Of a stretch of DNA of 36,270 nucleotides, positions 28,042-36,270 are shown one piece after another. Under the pieces are notes generated by a model. It ran no database searches. It was not told where the DNA came from and was given only the letters and a program-made list of their open reading frames with translations. A program made the position numbers and the translations under genes. The DNA lies in the NCBI GenBank assembly GCA_017302655.1, contig JAFLDE010000037.1, positions 1 through 36,270 of the forward strand. The letters run 5' to 3'. Within the stretch, counting starts at the first letter, position 1, and the number at the start of each line of letters is the position of its first letter. Source of the stretch: Burkholderiales bacterium. GTDB lineage: Bacteria; Pseudomonadota; Gammaproteobacteria; Burkholderiales; Burkholderiaceae_C.

Positions 28042-30108
28042 GTGACTTTTTCCTCAAGTTTGCAGCCGACCTGGCGGGTGCAGGTGGCGGTGTCGCTGCC
28101 GCAGCATGCTGGCTTGGACACGGCGCTCGACTATCGCTACGGCGAGGCTTTGAGCCCCGGCCAACTCGTGCGCGTGCCGCTGGGGCGGCGCGAGGTCTTG
28201 GGCGTGGTCTGGGCCAGCGAGCTTCTGAGCGACGAAGAGGCCCAGGCGCTGAAGCCCGTGCAAGCGCTGCTGCCCCTGCCGGCACTGGATGCCGGCTGGC
28301 GCCGCTTGGTGGCCTTCGCCGCCGGCTACTACCAGCGCGGACTGGGGGAGTTCGCGCTGCAGGCCCTGCCCGTCGGGCTGCACCAGGCCACGCCGGCCAC
28401 CTTGCAGCGGCGCCAGCGCGCCACGCCGCAGGTCGCACATTCGGTGGGTGCTGCCGGCCTGGCTTCAGCGCCACCCATGCTGAACGAAGCGCAACAGGCT
28501 GCGGTGGCCGCGGTCTGCGCGCAGTTCGAACCCGGCGCCGCCCGCCCGCCGCTGCTGCTGTGGGGCGTCACCGGCAGCGGCAAGACAGAGGTGTACCTGC
28601 ACGCTGCCGCCGAAGCGCTGGCGCGCGGCCTGCAGGTGCTGGTGCTGGTGCCCGAAATCAACCTCACCCCGCAGCTGGAGGCCCGCTTCGCCGCGCGCTT
28701 CGGCGCGGAGCGCCTGGTCACCCTGCATAGCGCGTTGACCCCGGCCCGCCGCTTGCGCCACTGGTCGGCCGCGCATCGCGGCGAGGCGCAGCTGGTGCTC
28801 GGCACCCGGCTGGCCGTGATGGCCTCGCTGCCGCGCCTCGGGCTCATCGTGGTCGACGAGGAGCACGACGCCAGCTTCAAGGCCCAGGACGGCGCGCGCC
28901 ACAGCGCCCGCGACCTGGCCGTGCTGCGCGCCGCGCAGGCCGAGGTGCCGGTGCTGCTGGGCTCGGCCACGCCCTCTCTGGAAACCTGGCAACACAGCCT
29001 GAGTGGCCGCTACCACCGCCTGGACCTGCCCCAGCGCGTGAATGCTGCGCCGCTGCCCGCCATCCGCCTGCTCGATACCACCCGCCTGCCGCGCAGCAAG
29101 GGGGTGGCGCAGCCGCCGATGGCCCAAGCGCTCATCGACGCCATCGAGCAGCGCCGCCTGCGCGGCGAGCAATCGCTGCTGCTGCTCAACCGCCGCGGCT
29201 ACGCGCCGGTGCTGCAGTGCGGCGCCTGCGCCTGGAAGAGCGACTGCCCGCACTGCAGCGCCTGGCGCGTGTTCCACAAAAGCGACCGCACGCTGCGCTG
29301 CCACCACTGCGGCTTCACCGAGCCCGTGCCCAAACGCTGCCCGGACTGCGGCAACACCGACATCCTGCCCGTGGGCCGCGGCACCGAGCGCCTGGCCGAG
29401 CAGATTGGCGAGTGGCTGCCCCAAGCCCGCGTGCTGCGCCTGGACGCCGACACCACGCGCGCCGTGGGCAGCCTGGAGGCGCAGCTGGCCCAGGTGCACG
29501 CGGGCGAGGTGGACGTGGTGGTGGGCACGCAGATGATCGCCAAGGGGCACGACTTCCGCCGCGTCAGCCTGGTGGCTGCGCTCAACCCGGACACCATGCT
29601 CTTCAGCAGCGACTTTCGCGCCCCCGAACGGCTCTTCGCGCTGCTGCTGCAGGCCGCCGGCCGCGCCGGCCGCGCAGGCGGCGGCGGCGAGGTCTGGATC
29701 CAGACCGGGCAGCCCCAGCACCCGCTGTTCCAGGCCCTGCTGCGCAGCGACTACGCAGGCTTTGCCGCCCGGCAGTTGGAAGAACGACAGGCCGCCGGCC
29801 TGCCCCCCTTTGCCCACCTCGCGCTGCTTCGCGCCGACAGCCGCGAGCAACTGCAGGCGCGCGACTTCCTGGCCGCTTGCGCCGAGCTGGGCCAGCAACT
29901 CGCCCCCGAGCTGAGCTGGTACCCCCCGGTGCCGCACCCGGTGGCCCGCGTGGCCAATCAATGGCGCTGGCAGATGCTGGTGGAGAGCCCCCACCGCCCG
30001 CCACTGCAGCGCGCCCTGCAAGCCTGGATGCCCGAGGTGATGCAGCTGGCCCGTCAGCACCGGGGCGTGCTGCGTTGGGCGATCGACGTGGATCCTTCAG
30101 GCATCTGA
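28042..30108 (+). CDS. priA: primosomal protein N' (replication restart helicase PriA)
   Basis: A 688-residue superfamily 2 helicase that recognises stalled forks and reloads the replisome. The N-terminal DNA-binding domain (VAVSLPQHAGLDTALDYRYGEALSPGQLVRVPLGRREVLGVVW) is complete. The core has Walker A GVTGSGKT (175-182), DEEH (272-275), LLGSATPSLET, and a binuclear zinc site with cysteines at 393, 396, 402, 405, 420, 423, 433 and 436 in the middle of the helicase. GTQMIAKGHDF and QAAGRAGRAG follow. The start is GTG with no clear ribosome-binding site. The end overlaps the convergent membrane-protein gene by 12 bases. Confidence 0.97.
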   Translation: MTFSSSLQPTWRVQVAVSLPQHAGLDTALDYRYGEALSPGQLVRVPLGRREVLGVVWASELLSDEEAQALKPVQALLPLPALDAGWRRLVAFAAGYYQRGLGEFALQALPVGLHQATPATLQRRQRATPQVAHSVGAAGLASAPPMLNEAQQAAVAAVCAQFEPGAARPPLLLWGVTGSGKTEVYLHAAAEALARGLQVLVLVPEINLTPQLEARFAARFGAERLVTLHSALTPARRLRHWSAAHRGEAQLVLGTRLAVMASLPRLGLIVVDEEHDASFKAQDGARHSARDLAVLRAAQAEVPVLLGSATPSLETWQHSLSGRYHRLDLPQRVNAAPLPAIRLLDTTRLPRSKGVAQPPMAQALIDAIEQRRLRGEQSLLLLNRRGYAPVLQCGACAWKSDCPHCSAWRVFHKSDRTLRCHHCGFTEPVPKRCPDCGNTDILPVGRGTERLAEQIGEWLPQARVLRLDADTTRAVGSLEAQLAQVHAGEVDVVVGTQMIAKGHDFRRVSLVAALNPDTMLFSSDFRAPERLFALLLQAAGRAGRAGGGGEVWIQTGQPQHPLFQALLRSDYAGFAARQLEERQAAGLPPFAHLALLRADSREQLQARDFLAACAELGQQLAPELSWYPPVPHPVARVANQWRWQMLVESPHRPPLQRALQAWMPEVMQLARQHRGVLRWAIDVDPSGI

Positions 30109-30543
30109 CCCATCCGATGCGCGCCAGCTGCGCCACAGCCAGCGCCAAGGGACGATCAGCGGAATCAGAACCAAGCCAAGCCCGCAGGCGAACAGGTTCT
30201 CCACCAGCGCCGGTGTGGTTTGTCCGGCTCGCAACAAGGGCAGGGCAAAGGCCATCACCCACACCGCCTTCCAAAGCAGCTCGACCAGCAGCAAGGGCAG
30301 CATGCGCAGCGGTCGCCACACGCCGAGCAGCGCGAGGCCGGTGATCGTGGCCAACAGCGCGCTGACCACGGTGTGCGCCCCGCCTGTGTGCGCTTCGGGT
30401 TGCAGCACCCCGGGCCAAAACGTGAAGGCTCCGCCGACGGCCATCAGCAGGTAGAAGCTGCGCAGCAGGAGCAGGTGCCAGCGGGGCGGGGACTGAAGGG
30501 ACAAGGGGGACCTCACGGCTACAAGGGGTTGGGGGCGCAGCAT
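30097..30543 (-). CDS. small four-helix membrane protein of unknown function
   Basis: The 148-residue protein has four hydrophobic segments: SFYLLMAVGGAFTFWPGVL, VVSALLATITGLALLGVW, MLPLLLVELLWKAVWVMAFALPLL and ACGLGLVLIPLIVPWRWLW. The pattern LRSFYLL-MAVGG and LLVELLWKAVW recalls uncharacterised membrane proteins seen in related Burkholderiales; no named family is assigned. The start may be the ATG at 30543 or a GTG a few codons in, just before the first helix. Its 3' end overlaps priA by 12 bases, tail to tail. Confidence 0.65.
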   Translation of the reverse strand: MLRPQPLVAVRSPLSLQSPPRWHLLLLRSFYLLMAVGGAFTFWPGVLQPEAHTGGAHTVVSALLATITGLALLGVWRPLRMLPLLLVELLWKAVWVMAFALPLLRAGQTTPALVENLFACGLGLVLIPLIVPWRWLWRSWRASDGSDA

Positions 30544-30698
30544 GGCCGCTTGAACGGGGCCAAGGCGCGCCCTTGCGCCGACCCACGTCTGCGCCCGACG
30601 GGCTGCGCTTCATCGCCCTGGAGCGCGACCGAGGGAAGCTGCAGCGTGGCCGGTCGGCGGTTCAAGGCACGGGACACCGTCACTGCCACACTGCCGCC

Positions 30699-31742
30699 AT
30701 GCAAGCGCCCGAACGCCCCTTTCTGCAGCGCCTGATGAGCTGGCCGCGTTGGCGAACCACGCTGGGCGCGGCCAGCGTGCCCTTCGTGCTCTTCAGCTTC
30801 ACCTGGCAGGCGGGCCACCATGTGCTGGCCTACCGGATCTACCTCACGGCCATCGCCTGCCTGCTGCTCTTCACGCTGCTGGAGCAATGGCCGCGCCGAT
30901 TGCCGCGGCGCGTGGCGCGCTGGGTGTTGCAAGCCTTGCTGGTGACGGCCATTGTGCCGCCGCTGATGGCCTTCTGGTACTGGTTCGGTACGGAGCCCGG
31001 CGCACCGCCCTTCTACGAGGTGCCGCAGCGCATGGAGGGCTTCTTCGCGCTCAGCTTCCTGGGCGTGATCGTGACTCACTGGACCGCGCTGGCCGCGCTG
31101 TTCCGCGAGCGCGACGCGCGCATCGTGCAAGCCGAGCGTGCGCGCGGCGAGTTGGAGCGCGAGGCCGTCAGCGCGCGCCTGCGCCAGCTGCAGGCGCAGG
31201 TGGAGCCGCACTTCCTCTTCAACACCCTGGCCAATGTGCAAGCGCTGGTGGACGCCGGCTCGCCGCAGGCCTCGCCGGTGCTCGCCAGCCTGGTGGCCTA
31301 CCTCCGTGCCGCCGTGCCGCGCCTGAACCAGAGCTCGCACCTGCTCGGCCAGGAGTTGGAGATGACCCAGGCCTACCTGCATCTGATGCAATTGCGCATG
31401 CCCGACCGCCTGCAGTACCGCGTGTACGCCGACCCCGCCGCCGCGCAGCTCGCTTGCCCGCCGATGACCCTGCTGACCCTGGTGGAGAACGCCGTGCGCC
31501 ACGGCATCGACCCGAGCCTGGCCGGCGGGCGCATCGAGGTCGCGGTGCGCTTGGAAGGCGGGCGCTGCCGCATGAGCGTGCGCGACACAGGCGTGGGCCT
31601 GCAGCCCGGCAGCAAGGGGCTGGGCACGGGCCTGGCCACCCTGCGCGAGCGCCTGCGCCTGATGTTCGGCGACGCGGCCAGCGTGCGTCTGTCCGAGGTG
31701 CAACCGCACGGTGTGCTGGCCGAAGTGGAGCTGCCCGCATGA
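30699..31742 (+). CDS. LytS/AlgZ-type sensor histidine kinase
   Basis: A 347-residue inner-membrane kinase. Four hydrophobic segments fill about residues 22-135, followed by a short coiled coil (ERDARIVQAERARGELEREAVSARLRQLQAQ) and the His_kinase domain with the phospho-acceptor His171 in QVEPHFLFNTLANVQAL. The ATPase part has TLVENAVRHGI, RDTGVGL and GTGLATLRERL. No separate sensor domain is present, so the signal is probably sensed in or at the membrane. The ATG at 30699 lacks a ribosome-binding site. Its stop overlaps the start of the response regulator (ATGA), which makes the pairing secure. The 155 bp upstream carry no gene. Confidence 0.9.
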   Translation: MQAPERPFLQRLMSWPRWRTTLGAASVPFVLFSFTWQAGHHVLAYRIYLTAIACLLLFTLLEQWPRRLPRRVARWVLQALLVTAIVPPLMAFWYWFGTEPGAPPFYEVPQRMEGFFALSFLGVIVTHWTALAALFRERDARIVQAERARGELEREAVSARLRQLQAQVEPHFLFNTLANVQALVDAGSPQASPVLASLVAYLRAAVPRLNQSSHLLGQELEMTQAYLHLMQLRMPDRLQYRVYADPAAAQLACPPMTLLTLVENAVRHGIDPSLAGGRIEVAVRLEGGRCRMSVRDTGVGLQPGSKGLGTGLATLRERLRLMFGDAASVRLSEVQPHGVLAEVELPA

Positions 31743-32506
31743 CAACACCCACCGCGCTCATCGCCGACGACGAGCCGCTGCTGCGCGAGGTGCTGCGGCG
31801 CCTGCTTGCTCAGGCCTGGCCGGAGCTGCAGGTGGTGGCCGAAGCGCGCAACGGCTTGGAGGCGCTGCAGCGGTTCGAGCAGTTGCGCCCCAGCGTGTGC
31901 TTTCTCGATGTGCACATGCCCGGCCTGTCCGGCATCGAGGTAGCGCAGCGCATTGGGCGGCAGGCGCACCTGGTCTTCGTCACCGCCTACGATCAGTACG
32001 CGCTGCAGGCTTTCGAGCAAGGCGTGCTCGACTACCTGGTGAAGCCCGTGCAGGCCGCACGCCTGCAGCCCACGGTGGAGCGCCTGCGCGAGCGGCTGGG
32101 GCAGATGCCGGTGGCCACGGAAACCTTGCTGCAGCAGCTCGCCGCGCACTTCCACAAGCCCGCTGCGGAGCCGCTGCGCTGGATCAAGGCCCAGGTGGGC
32201 GAGGGCGTCCGCCTGATCCCGGTCGAGGACATCGACTACCTGAAGAGCGACGAGAAATACACGCTCGTCGCCTGGCGCGACGGCAGCCGCCCGGCCGAAG
32301 CGCTCATCCGTACCCCGCTGAAGGAGCTCGCCAGCCAGTTGGACCCGAAGCACTTTCAGCAGGTGCACCGTGCGGTCATCGTGAACCTGCGCGCGGTGCG
32401 CGAGGTGGTGCGCGGCCTGCACGAGACCGCCGACCTGTTCCTGCACGGCCGGCCCGAGAAGCTGCCGGTGAGTCGCACCTATCTGCCGTTGTTCAAGGCG
32501 GAGTGA
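31739..32506 (+). CDS. LytTR-family response regulator
   Basis: A 255-residue regulator. The receiver domain (1-120) has the acidic pair Asp10/Asp11, phospho-acceptor Asp57 in CFLDVHMPGLSG, Thr82 in FVTAYDQYALQAF, and Lys102 in YLVKPV. The C-terminal LytTR DNA-binding domain (from about 148) shows EDIDYLKSDEKYTLVAW, RTPLKELASQLDPKHFQQVHRAVIVNLRAV and LPVSRTYLPLF. It is the partner of the kinase it overlaps. LytTR regulators bind imperfect direct repeats about 9 bp long; I found no convincing target nearby. Its 3' end faces the TPR gene with 9 bp between the stops. Confidence 0.93.
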   Translation: MTTPTALIADDEPLLREVLRRLLAQAWPELQVVAEARNGLEALQRFEQLRPSVCFLDVHMPGLSGIEVAQRIGRQAHLVFVTAYDQYALQAFEQGVLDYLVKPVQAARLQPTVERLRERLGQMPVATETLLQQLAAHFHKPAAEPLRWIKAQVGEGVRLIPVEDIDYLKSDEKYTLVAWRDGSRPAEALIRTPLKELASQLDPKHFQQVHRAVIVNLRAVREVVRGLHETADLFLHGRPEKLPVSRTYLPLFKAE

Positions 32507-32515
32507 GTCTTTGGA

Positions 32516-33490
32516 TCAGCCGCCCAGCGCACTGATGCGCTGACGCGCCTCGTCCGCGGCCTTGCCCTCGCGCTGGTAGCTGAGGAATTGCCTGAACGCA
32601 GCGACGGCCTTCACCCGGTCGCCCAGGGCCTCGTAGGCCATGCCCAGGCGGTAATGGGCGCGCAGCTTGGGGTCAAGTTGCAGGCCACGCTCCAGCGCCG
32701 TCACGGCGGCGGCTGGCTGTTGCTGGGCGAGCAGCGCCCGGCCCAGACCGAGGTGGGCGTTGGCGCTGGTCGGAAGGTCCGCCAGCATGGCGTCGAACTG
32801 CTTGCGAGCGGCGGCCGGCTTGTCGTCCTGCAGCAGCGCAAAGCCGAGGTTGCTGCGCGCGGCGCGCAGCGCGTCGGCTAGGTCGGCATCCGAGCCCGGC
32901 TTCACGCCGGCCAGCAGGCTCTCCGCCTTGGCGAAGTCCTTCTCGTAGACCTGCACCTCGGCACTGAGCAAGGCACCGCGGGCCGCGTCACGTTTGCCGA
33001 AGTCCTCGGCCTGCTCGCGCGCCTTGCGCACGCTGCCGCCGGCAATGCCCGGTGCCTGCAGGTAGAACTGGATCAGGTCGCGACGCAAGGCGTAATGGCC
33101 GGGGTCGAGTGCAGCGCCTTGGATGAAGCCGTCCTTGATGCGGCCCACGAGCTTCATGGCGGCGCCCATGCCACCGCTCTGGGCCTGGATGCCGAGCAGG
33201 CTGCCGATGAGGTTGTGGCAGCGCGCCGACTGCGGCCGCTCGGCCACGCAGGCCTCGGCACGCTGCAGCAGGGCAGGGCGGGCGGTCGCGTCGTGGCCGG
33301 TCAGGCGGCCCAGCATCCACAGCGCCACCTCGTCCTTCGGGTTGGCCTCCACGCGCTGACGCGCGAGCGCCTCGGCTTCGGCGGCCTTGCCGGCGCGCAG
33401 CAAGGGGGCGAACTCGGCGTCGGTGGTCTGAGCCCCGACGGGCAAGGCGCTGGCAAGCCATACGGCCAGGACGATCGCAATCTGCTTCAT
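32516..33490 (-). CDS. exported TPR-repeat protein
   Basis: A 324-residue protein with a signal peptide (residues 1-20, IAIVLAVWLASALPVGAQ) followed by tetratricopeptide-like helices throughout, such as GKAAEAEALARQRVEANPKDEVALWMLGRL, SNLGFALLQDDKPAAARKQFDAMLADLP and LRAHYRLGMAYEALGDRVKAVAAFRQFL. The TPR scaffold implies a protein-binding role in the periplasm; no partner is identifiable. The ATG at 33490 is chosen because it starts the signal peptide; a TTG at 33505 is also open. It lies 117 bp downstream of the ABC exporter on the same strand. Confidence 0.85.
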   Translation of the reverse strand: MKQIAIVLAVWLASALPVGAQTTDAEFAPLLRAGKAAEAEALARQRVEANPKDEVALWMLGRLTGHDATARPALLQRAEACVAERPQSARCHNLIGSLLGIQAQSGGMGAAMKLVGRIKDGFIQGAALDPGHYALRRDLIQFYLQAPGIAGGSVRKAREQAEDFGKRDAARGALLSAEVQVYEKDFAKAESLLAGVKPGSDADLADALRAARSNLGFALLQDDKPAAARKQFDAMLADLPTSANAHLGLGRALLAQQQPAAAVTALERGLQLDPKLRAHYRLGMAYEALGDRVKAVAAFRQFLSYQREGKAADEARQRISALGG

Positions 33491-33607
33491 GGGTGTTCGG
33501 TCCAATGAGGGCGGGGTAAGGCAACGGGTGAAGGCCCGAAGCGTGGACAGCCGGCGAAGCCTTCAGGCGGCTTGCGACCCCATTCCGTCCGCAGCCATCC
33601 AGTGCGT

Positions 33608-35461
33608 TCAGTCAGCCTCCAAGCCCAGGAAGCCGCCACTCTGGTGCGCCCAAAGCCGGGCGTAGATGCCGTTCTGCGCCAGCAGCTCGGCATGCGTGCC
33701 CTGCTCGACGATGCGGCCCTGGTCCATGACGATGAGGCTGTCCAGCGCGGCGATGGTGGACAGGCGGTGCGCGATGGCCACCACCGTCTTGCCCTCCATC
33801 AGCTGGTAGAGCGACTCCTGGATCGCGCTCTCCACCTCGCTGTCCAGCGCGCTGGTGGCCTCGTCGAGCAGCAGGATGGGGGCGTCCTTCAGCATCACGC
33901 GGGCGATGGCCACACGCTGGCGCTGGCCGCCGCTGAGCTTGACGCCGCGTTCGCCCACATGCGCCTCGAAACCGCTGCGGCCCTTGGGGTCGGTGAGCTG
34001 CTCGATGAACGCCAGCGCATGCGCCCGTTCGGCGGCGCGGCGCAGCTCGGCGTCGCTGGCGTCCGGGCGGCCGTAGCGGATGTTGTCGGCCACCGAGCGG
34101 TGCAGTAGCGACGTGTCCTGCGTGACCATGCCGATGTGCTGGCGCAGGGAGTCCTGCGTCACGCCCGCGATGTCCTGCCCATCGATGAGGATGCGACCGC
34201 CGTCCTTGGGCAGGTCGTACAGGCGCAGCAGCAGGTTCACCAGCGTGCTCTTGCCCGCACCGCTGCGGCCCACCAGGCCGATCTTCTCGCCGGGGCGGAT
34301 GGTCAGGTTCAGGCCATCCACGACGGGTGCGCGGTCGCCGTAGGCAAAGCGCAGGTTCTCGAAGCGCACCTCGCCCCGTGGCACCTGAAGCAAGGCGGCG
34401 TGCTCGCGGTCGTTCACCGTGCTGGCCTTGGACAAGGTCTTGAGCCCGTCCTGCACCGTGCCCACATGCTCGAACAGCGAGGACATCTCCCACATCACCC
34501 AGTGGCTGATGCCGTTCAGGCGCATGGCCATGGCCGTGGCGGCTGCCACCGCACCGGCACCGATCAGGCTGCCGCTCCACAGCTGCAGGGCCAGCAGCGC
34601 GGTGCTGCCCACCAGCAGGGCCGAGAGCAAGGTGTTGACGACCTCGAAGCCCGTCACCAGGCGCATCTGGCCGTGTGCGGTGACCATGAACTCCTGCATC
34701 GCGTCCTTCGCATAGCTGGCCTCGCGGCGGCCGTGCGCGAACAGCTTGACGGTGGCGATGTTGGTGTAGGCGTCGGTCACGCGGCCGGTCATCAGGCTGC
34801 GTGCATCGGCCTGCTGCTGCGCGATGGCCCCCAGGCGCGGCACGAAGTAGCACAGCGCCAGGATGTAGAGCCCCAGCCAGGCCAGCAGCGGCAGCATCAA
34901 CCAGGCGTTGAAGCTGGCCACCACGCCGACCAGGGTCACGAAGTAGACGAACACGTAGACCAGGATGTCGGCCACGATCAGCCAGGTGTCGCGCACCGCC
35001 AGCGCGGTCTGCATGACCTTGGTGGCGATGCGCCCGGCGAACTCGTCGCCGAAGAAGGCCAGGCTCTGCTCCAGCATGCGGCGGTGGAAGATCCAGCGCA
35101 GGCGCATCGGGTAATTGGCAAACACGCCCTGGTACTTGGTGAGCGCCTGGCCGGCCGCCAGCAGCACGCTGGCCACCAGCACCCAGATCAGCCACTCGAT
35201 CACCGGCGGCGCCTGCTCCCACAGCCGGGCTGGCTCCTTCACCGCCGCGAGCCCGTCCACCAGCTGTGCCATCAGGCTGAAAAGGATCGCCTCCGCCGCT
35301 GCGATGCCGGCGGTGAGCAGGGTGATGGCGAGCAGATGCGGTCGCAAGCCGGCGCTGCAGCCCCAAAGAAAAGCAAAGAAGCTGGCCGGCGGCTGCGCCG
35401 GGCGCTGCGGCGGATAGGGGTCGACGAGGCGCTCGAAACGCCGGGCAAGGGCAAGCAACAT
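33608..35461 (-). CDS. ABC exporter, fused permease and ATPase (MsbA-like)
   Basis: A 617-residue half-transporter that would work as a homodimer. The membrane domain (about 40-325) has six helices; the nucleotide-binding domain has Walker A GRSGAGKST (398-406), signature LSGGQ (509-513), Walker B ILLLDEAT with Asp533 and catalytic Glu534, and the H-loop His565 in AIAHRLST. The type IV exporter fold covers lipids, peptides and drugs, so the substrate is open; the sequence resembles the multidrug/lipid exporter group found in many proteobacteria. The start ATG lies 4 bp after the questin-oxidase-like gene, indicating co-transcription. Confidence 0.93.
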   Translation of the reverse strand: MLLALARRFERLVDPYPPQRPAQPPASFFAFLWGCSAGLRPHLLAITLLTAGIAAAEAILFSLMAQLVDGLAAVKEPARLWEQAPPVIEWLIWVLVASVLLAAGQALTKYQGVFANYPMRLRWIFHRRMLEQSLAFFGDEFAGRIATKVMQTALAVRDTWLIVADILVYVFVYFVTLVGVVASFNAWLMLPLLAWLGLYILALCYFVPRLGAIAQQQADARSLMTGRVTDAYTNIATVKLFAHGRREASYAKDAMQEFMVTAHGQMRLVTGFEVVNTLLSALLVGSTALLALQLWSGSLIGAGAVAAATAMAMRLNGISHWVMWEMSSLFEHVGTVQDGLKTLSKASTVNDREHAALLQVPRGEVRFENLRFAYGDRAPVVDGLNLTIRPGEKIGLVGRSGAGKSTLVNLLLRLYDLPKDGGRILIDGQDIAGVTQDSLRQHIGMVTQDTSLLHRSVADNIRYGRPDASDAELRRAAERAHALAFIEQLTDPKGRSGFEAHVGERGVKLSGGQRQRVAIARVMLKDAPILLLDEATSALDSEVESAIQESLYQLMEGKTVVAIAHRLSTIAALDSLIVMDQGRIVEQGTHAELLAQNGIYARLWAHQSGGFLGLEAD

Positions 35462-35465
35462 GCAC

Positions 35466-36270
35466 TCAGTGTCTCAGCACGGCCCGTGTCGCCGCCATTC
35501 GCCACAGCGGGTCGCCATCGCGGTCGAACTGGCGGGCGGCATGCACCAGCTTGATGACGTGCTCGTCCTGCTCCGCTTGCAGGGTGCGCGCCAGCAGCGC
35601 CTCCCAGGGCTCAGGGGCTGGCGGCTCACCGGCCTGATAGCGGCTGGTGCAAACCGCCGCTGCCCAGTGCACGCTGAATGCCCGCAGCGCCGTCTCGTGC
35701 TGTGAAGGGGCCAGCAGCGGCAGCAGGCGGCTCATGGCGCGGCAGGCGGTCAGGCCATGCAGCAGGGTGAAGTTGCCGCTGCCGGCGTAGAGCGCGGCCG
35801 TCCTCCGTGCCAGCCTGGGCAGCAAGCTCGCGTCCAAGCGCAAGGTCGGCGCCCAGGCCGCGAACGGGGGGTGATCGATCCACTGCTGCATGCGATGGCT
35901 GATCAGGCGCCCGGGCGGACTAGGCGGCGCTGGCAAGGCCAGCAGCGCGTCCAGCCAGTCTTCCAGCGCCAGCGCCGGGCGAGCGCTGGTCAGTGGCACC
36001 GGTTGACGCAGCAGCGACCACCAGGCCAGCGCCCGACGCAACTGGCCCGTGTGGCCGGACTCGAAGGCATGCGCGCAGCGGATCAGCGCATGGAAGGCCG
36101 CCGCGCCGGCATGCTGCAACAGCTCCGGCAGCCGACTGGCCAGCAGCTCGTGCGCCGGCCCATCAGGCAGCGCCCTTTCGGCGGCCTCGAGCGCAGGCCA
36201 AGCCGGCAGCCGCGGCATGCGCGCCGCCGCCTGCTCGAACCAGGCCCGCAGCAGGGCTGCATCCGCGCCC
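35466..36270 (-). CDS. questin oxidase-like (DUF4243) protein, 5' end outside window
   Basis: The open frame continues to the window edge with codons that fit the family (GADAALLRAWFEQAAARMP), so the protein starts upstream; the ATG at 36218 is not the true start. The DUF4243 pattern is seen in AAFHALIRCAHAFESGHTGQLRRALAWWSLL, FTLLHGLTACRAMSRLLPLL and the C-terminal DEHVIKLVHAARQF. The fungal members include questin oxidase, a Baeyer-Villiger-type ring-opening enzyme; bacterial members have no established role. The N-terminal histidine-containing SYxPxxxNHxxM block expected for the family would be outside. It lies directly upstream of the ABC exporter (4 bp). Confidence 0.75.
   Translation of the reverse strand, partial: GADAALLRAWFEQAAARMPRLPAWPALEAAERALPDGPAHELLASRLPELLQHAGAAAFHALIRCAHAFESGHTGQLRRALAWWSLLRQPVPLTSARPALALEDWLDALLALPAPPSPPGRLISHRMQQWIDHPPFAAWAPTLRLDASLLPRLARRTAALYAGSGNFTLLHGLTACRAMSRLLPLLAPSQHETALRAFSVHWAAAVCTSRYQAGEPPAPEPWEALLARTLQAEQDEHVIKLVHAARQFDRDGDPLWRMAATRAVLRH

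Noticed and set aside
30519-30698. Possible decayed adaptor-protein remnant read on the minus strand (SVAVTVSRALNRRPATLQLP)
   Set aside because: The resemblance to the end of an RND adaptor is short and weak and the frame continues as antisense of the kinase gene; chance is the simpler reading.
35466-36218. Complete gene starting at the ATG at 36218
   Set aside because: The frame stays open to the window edge with family-like residues upstream, so the gene is cut by the window rather than starting there.

Overview
The window is GC-rich chromosomal DNA from a betaproteobacterium, most likely a Burkholderiales member of the Rubrivivax/Roseateles/Inhella kind. The support is a DUF3567 gene (a Burkholderiales family), the gene order and protein sequences of a complete atp operon, very strong codon bias towards G/C, and a gene set that is largely housekeeping. 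I saw no rRNA, tRNA, CRISPR array, phage gene or transposase gene. Genes are packed tightly. No gene-free stretch exceeds 300 bases; the longest are the 271-bp repeat element at 1389-1659 and the 234-bp hemE-priA gap.

Region 1 (1-6922) is the most unusual part. A divergent ArsR-type regulator (+) faces a minus-strand run of overlapping or closely spaced genes: RND adaptor, RND permease, a small YgaP-type (DUF2892) membrane protein, thioredoxin 2 with its zinc ribbon, a TehA/SLAC1-type anion transporter and a CoxE-like VWA protein that runs off the window. A non-coding MITE-like element with perfect 21-bp inverted ends sits exactly between trxC and the tehA-like gene. It supplies the trxC stop codon and ends 3 bp before the tehA-like start codon. 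The gene content suggests a thiol, sulfur or oxidant stress export module, but this is inference.

Region 2 (6953-13637) carries a periplasmic thioredoxin-fold protein, proC, an S41 peptidase, an NTF2-like protein, chorismate lyase (ubiC), a small membrane protein and recG, all on the plus strand. Region 3 (13649-17367) holds an EamA transporter, a DUF2087 protein, the DUF3567 protein and a DUF3108 protein on the minus strand, then a DUF4197 protein on the plus strand.

Region 4 (17392-24821) is the complete F1Fo ATP synthase operon atpI-B-E-F-H-A-G-D-C, closed by a Rho-independent terminator. Several of its gene junctions (E/F, H/A, A/G, D/C) hold hairpins, and atpE has a pyrimidine-rich leader.

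Region 5 (24836-32506) has a hexose-6-phosphate mutarotase, a PEP-CTERM-like secreted protein preceded by a sigma-54-like site, hemE, priA (with DnaA-box-like motifs upstream), a small membrane protein on the minus strand, and a LytS/LytTR two-component pair. Region 6 (32516-36270) is on the minus strand: a questin-oxidase-like protein (cut by the window edge), an MsbA-like ABC exporter and a TPR protein.
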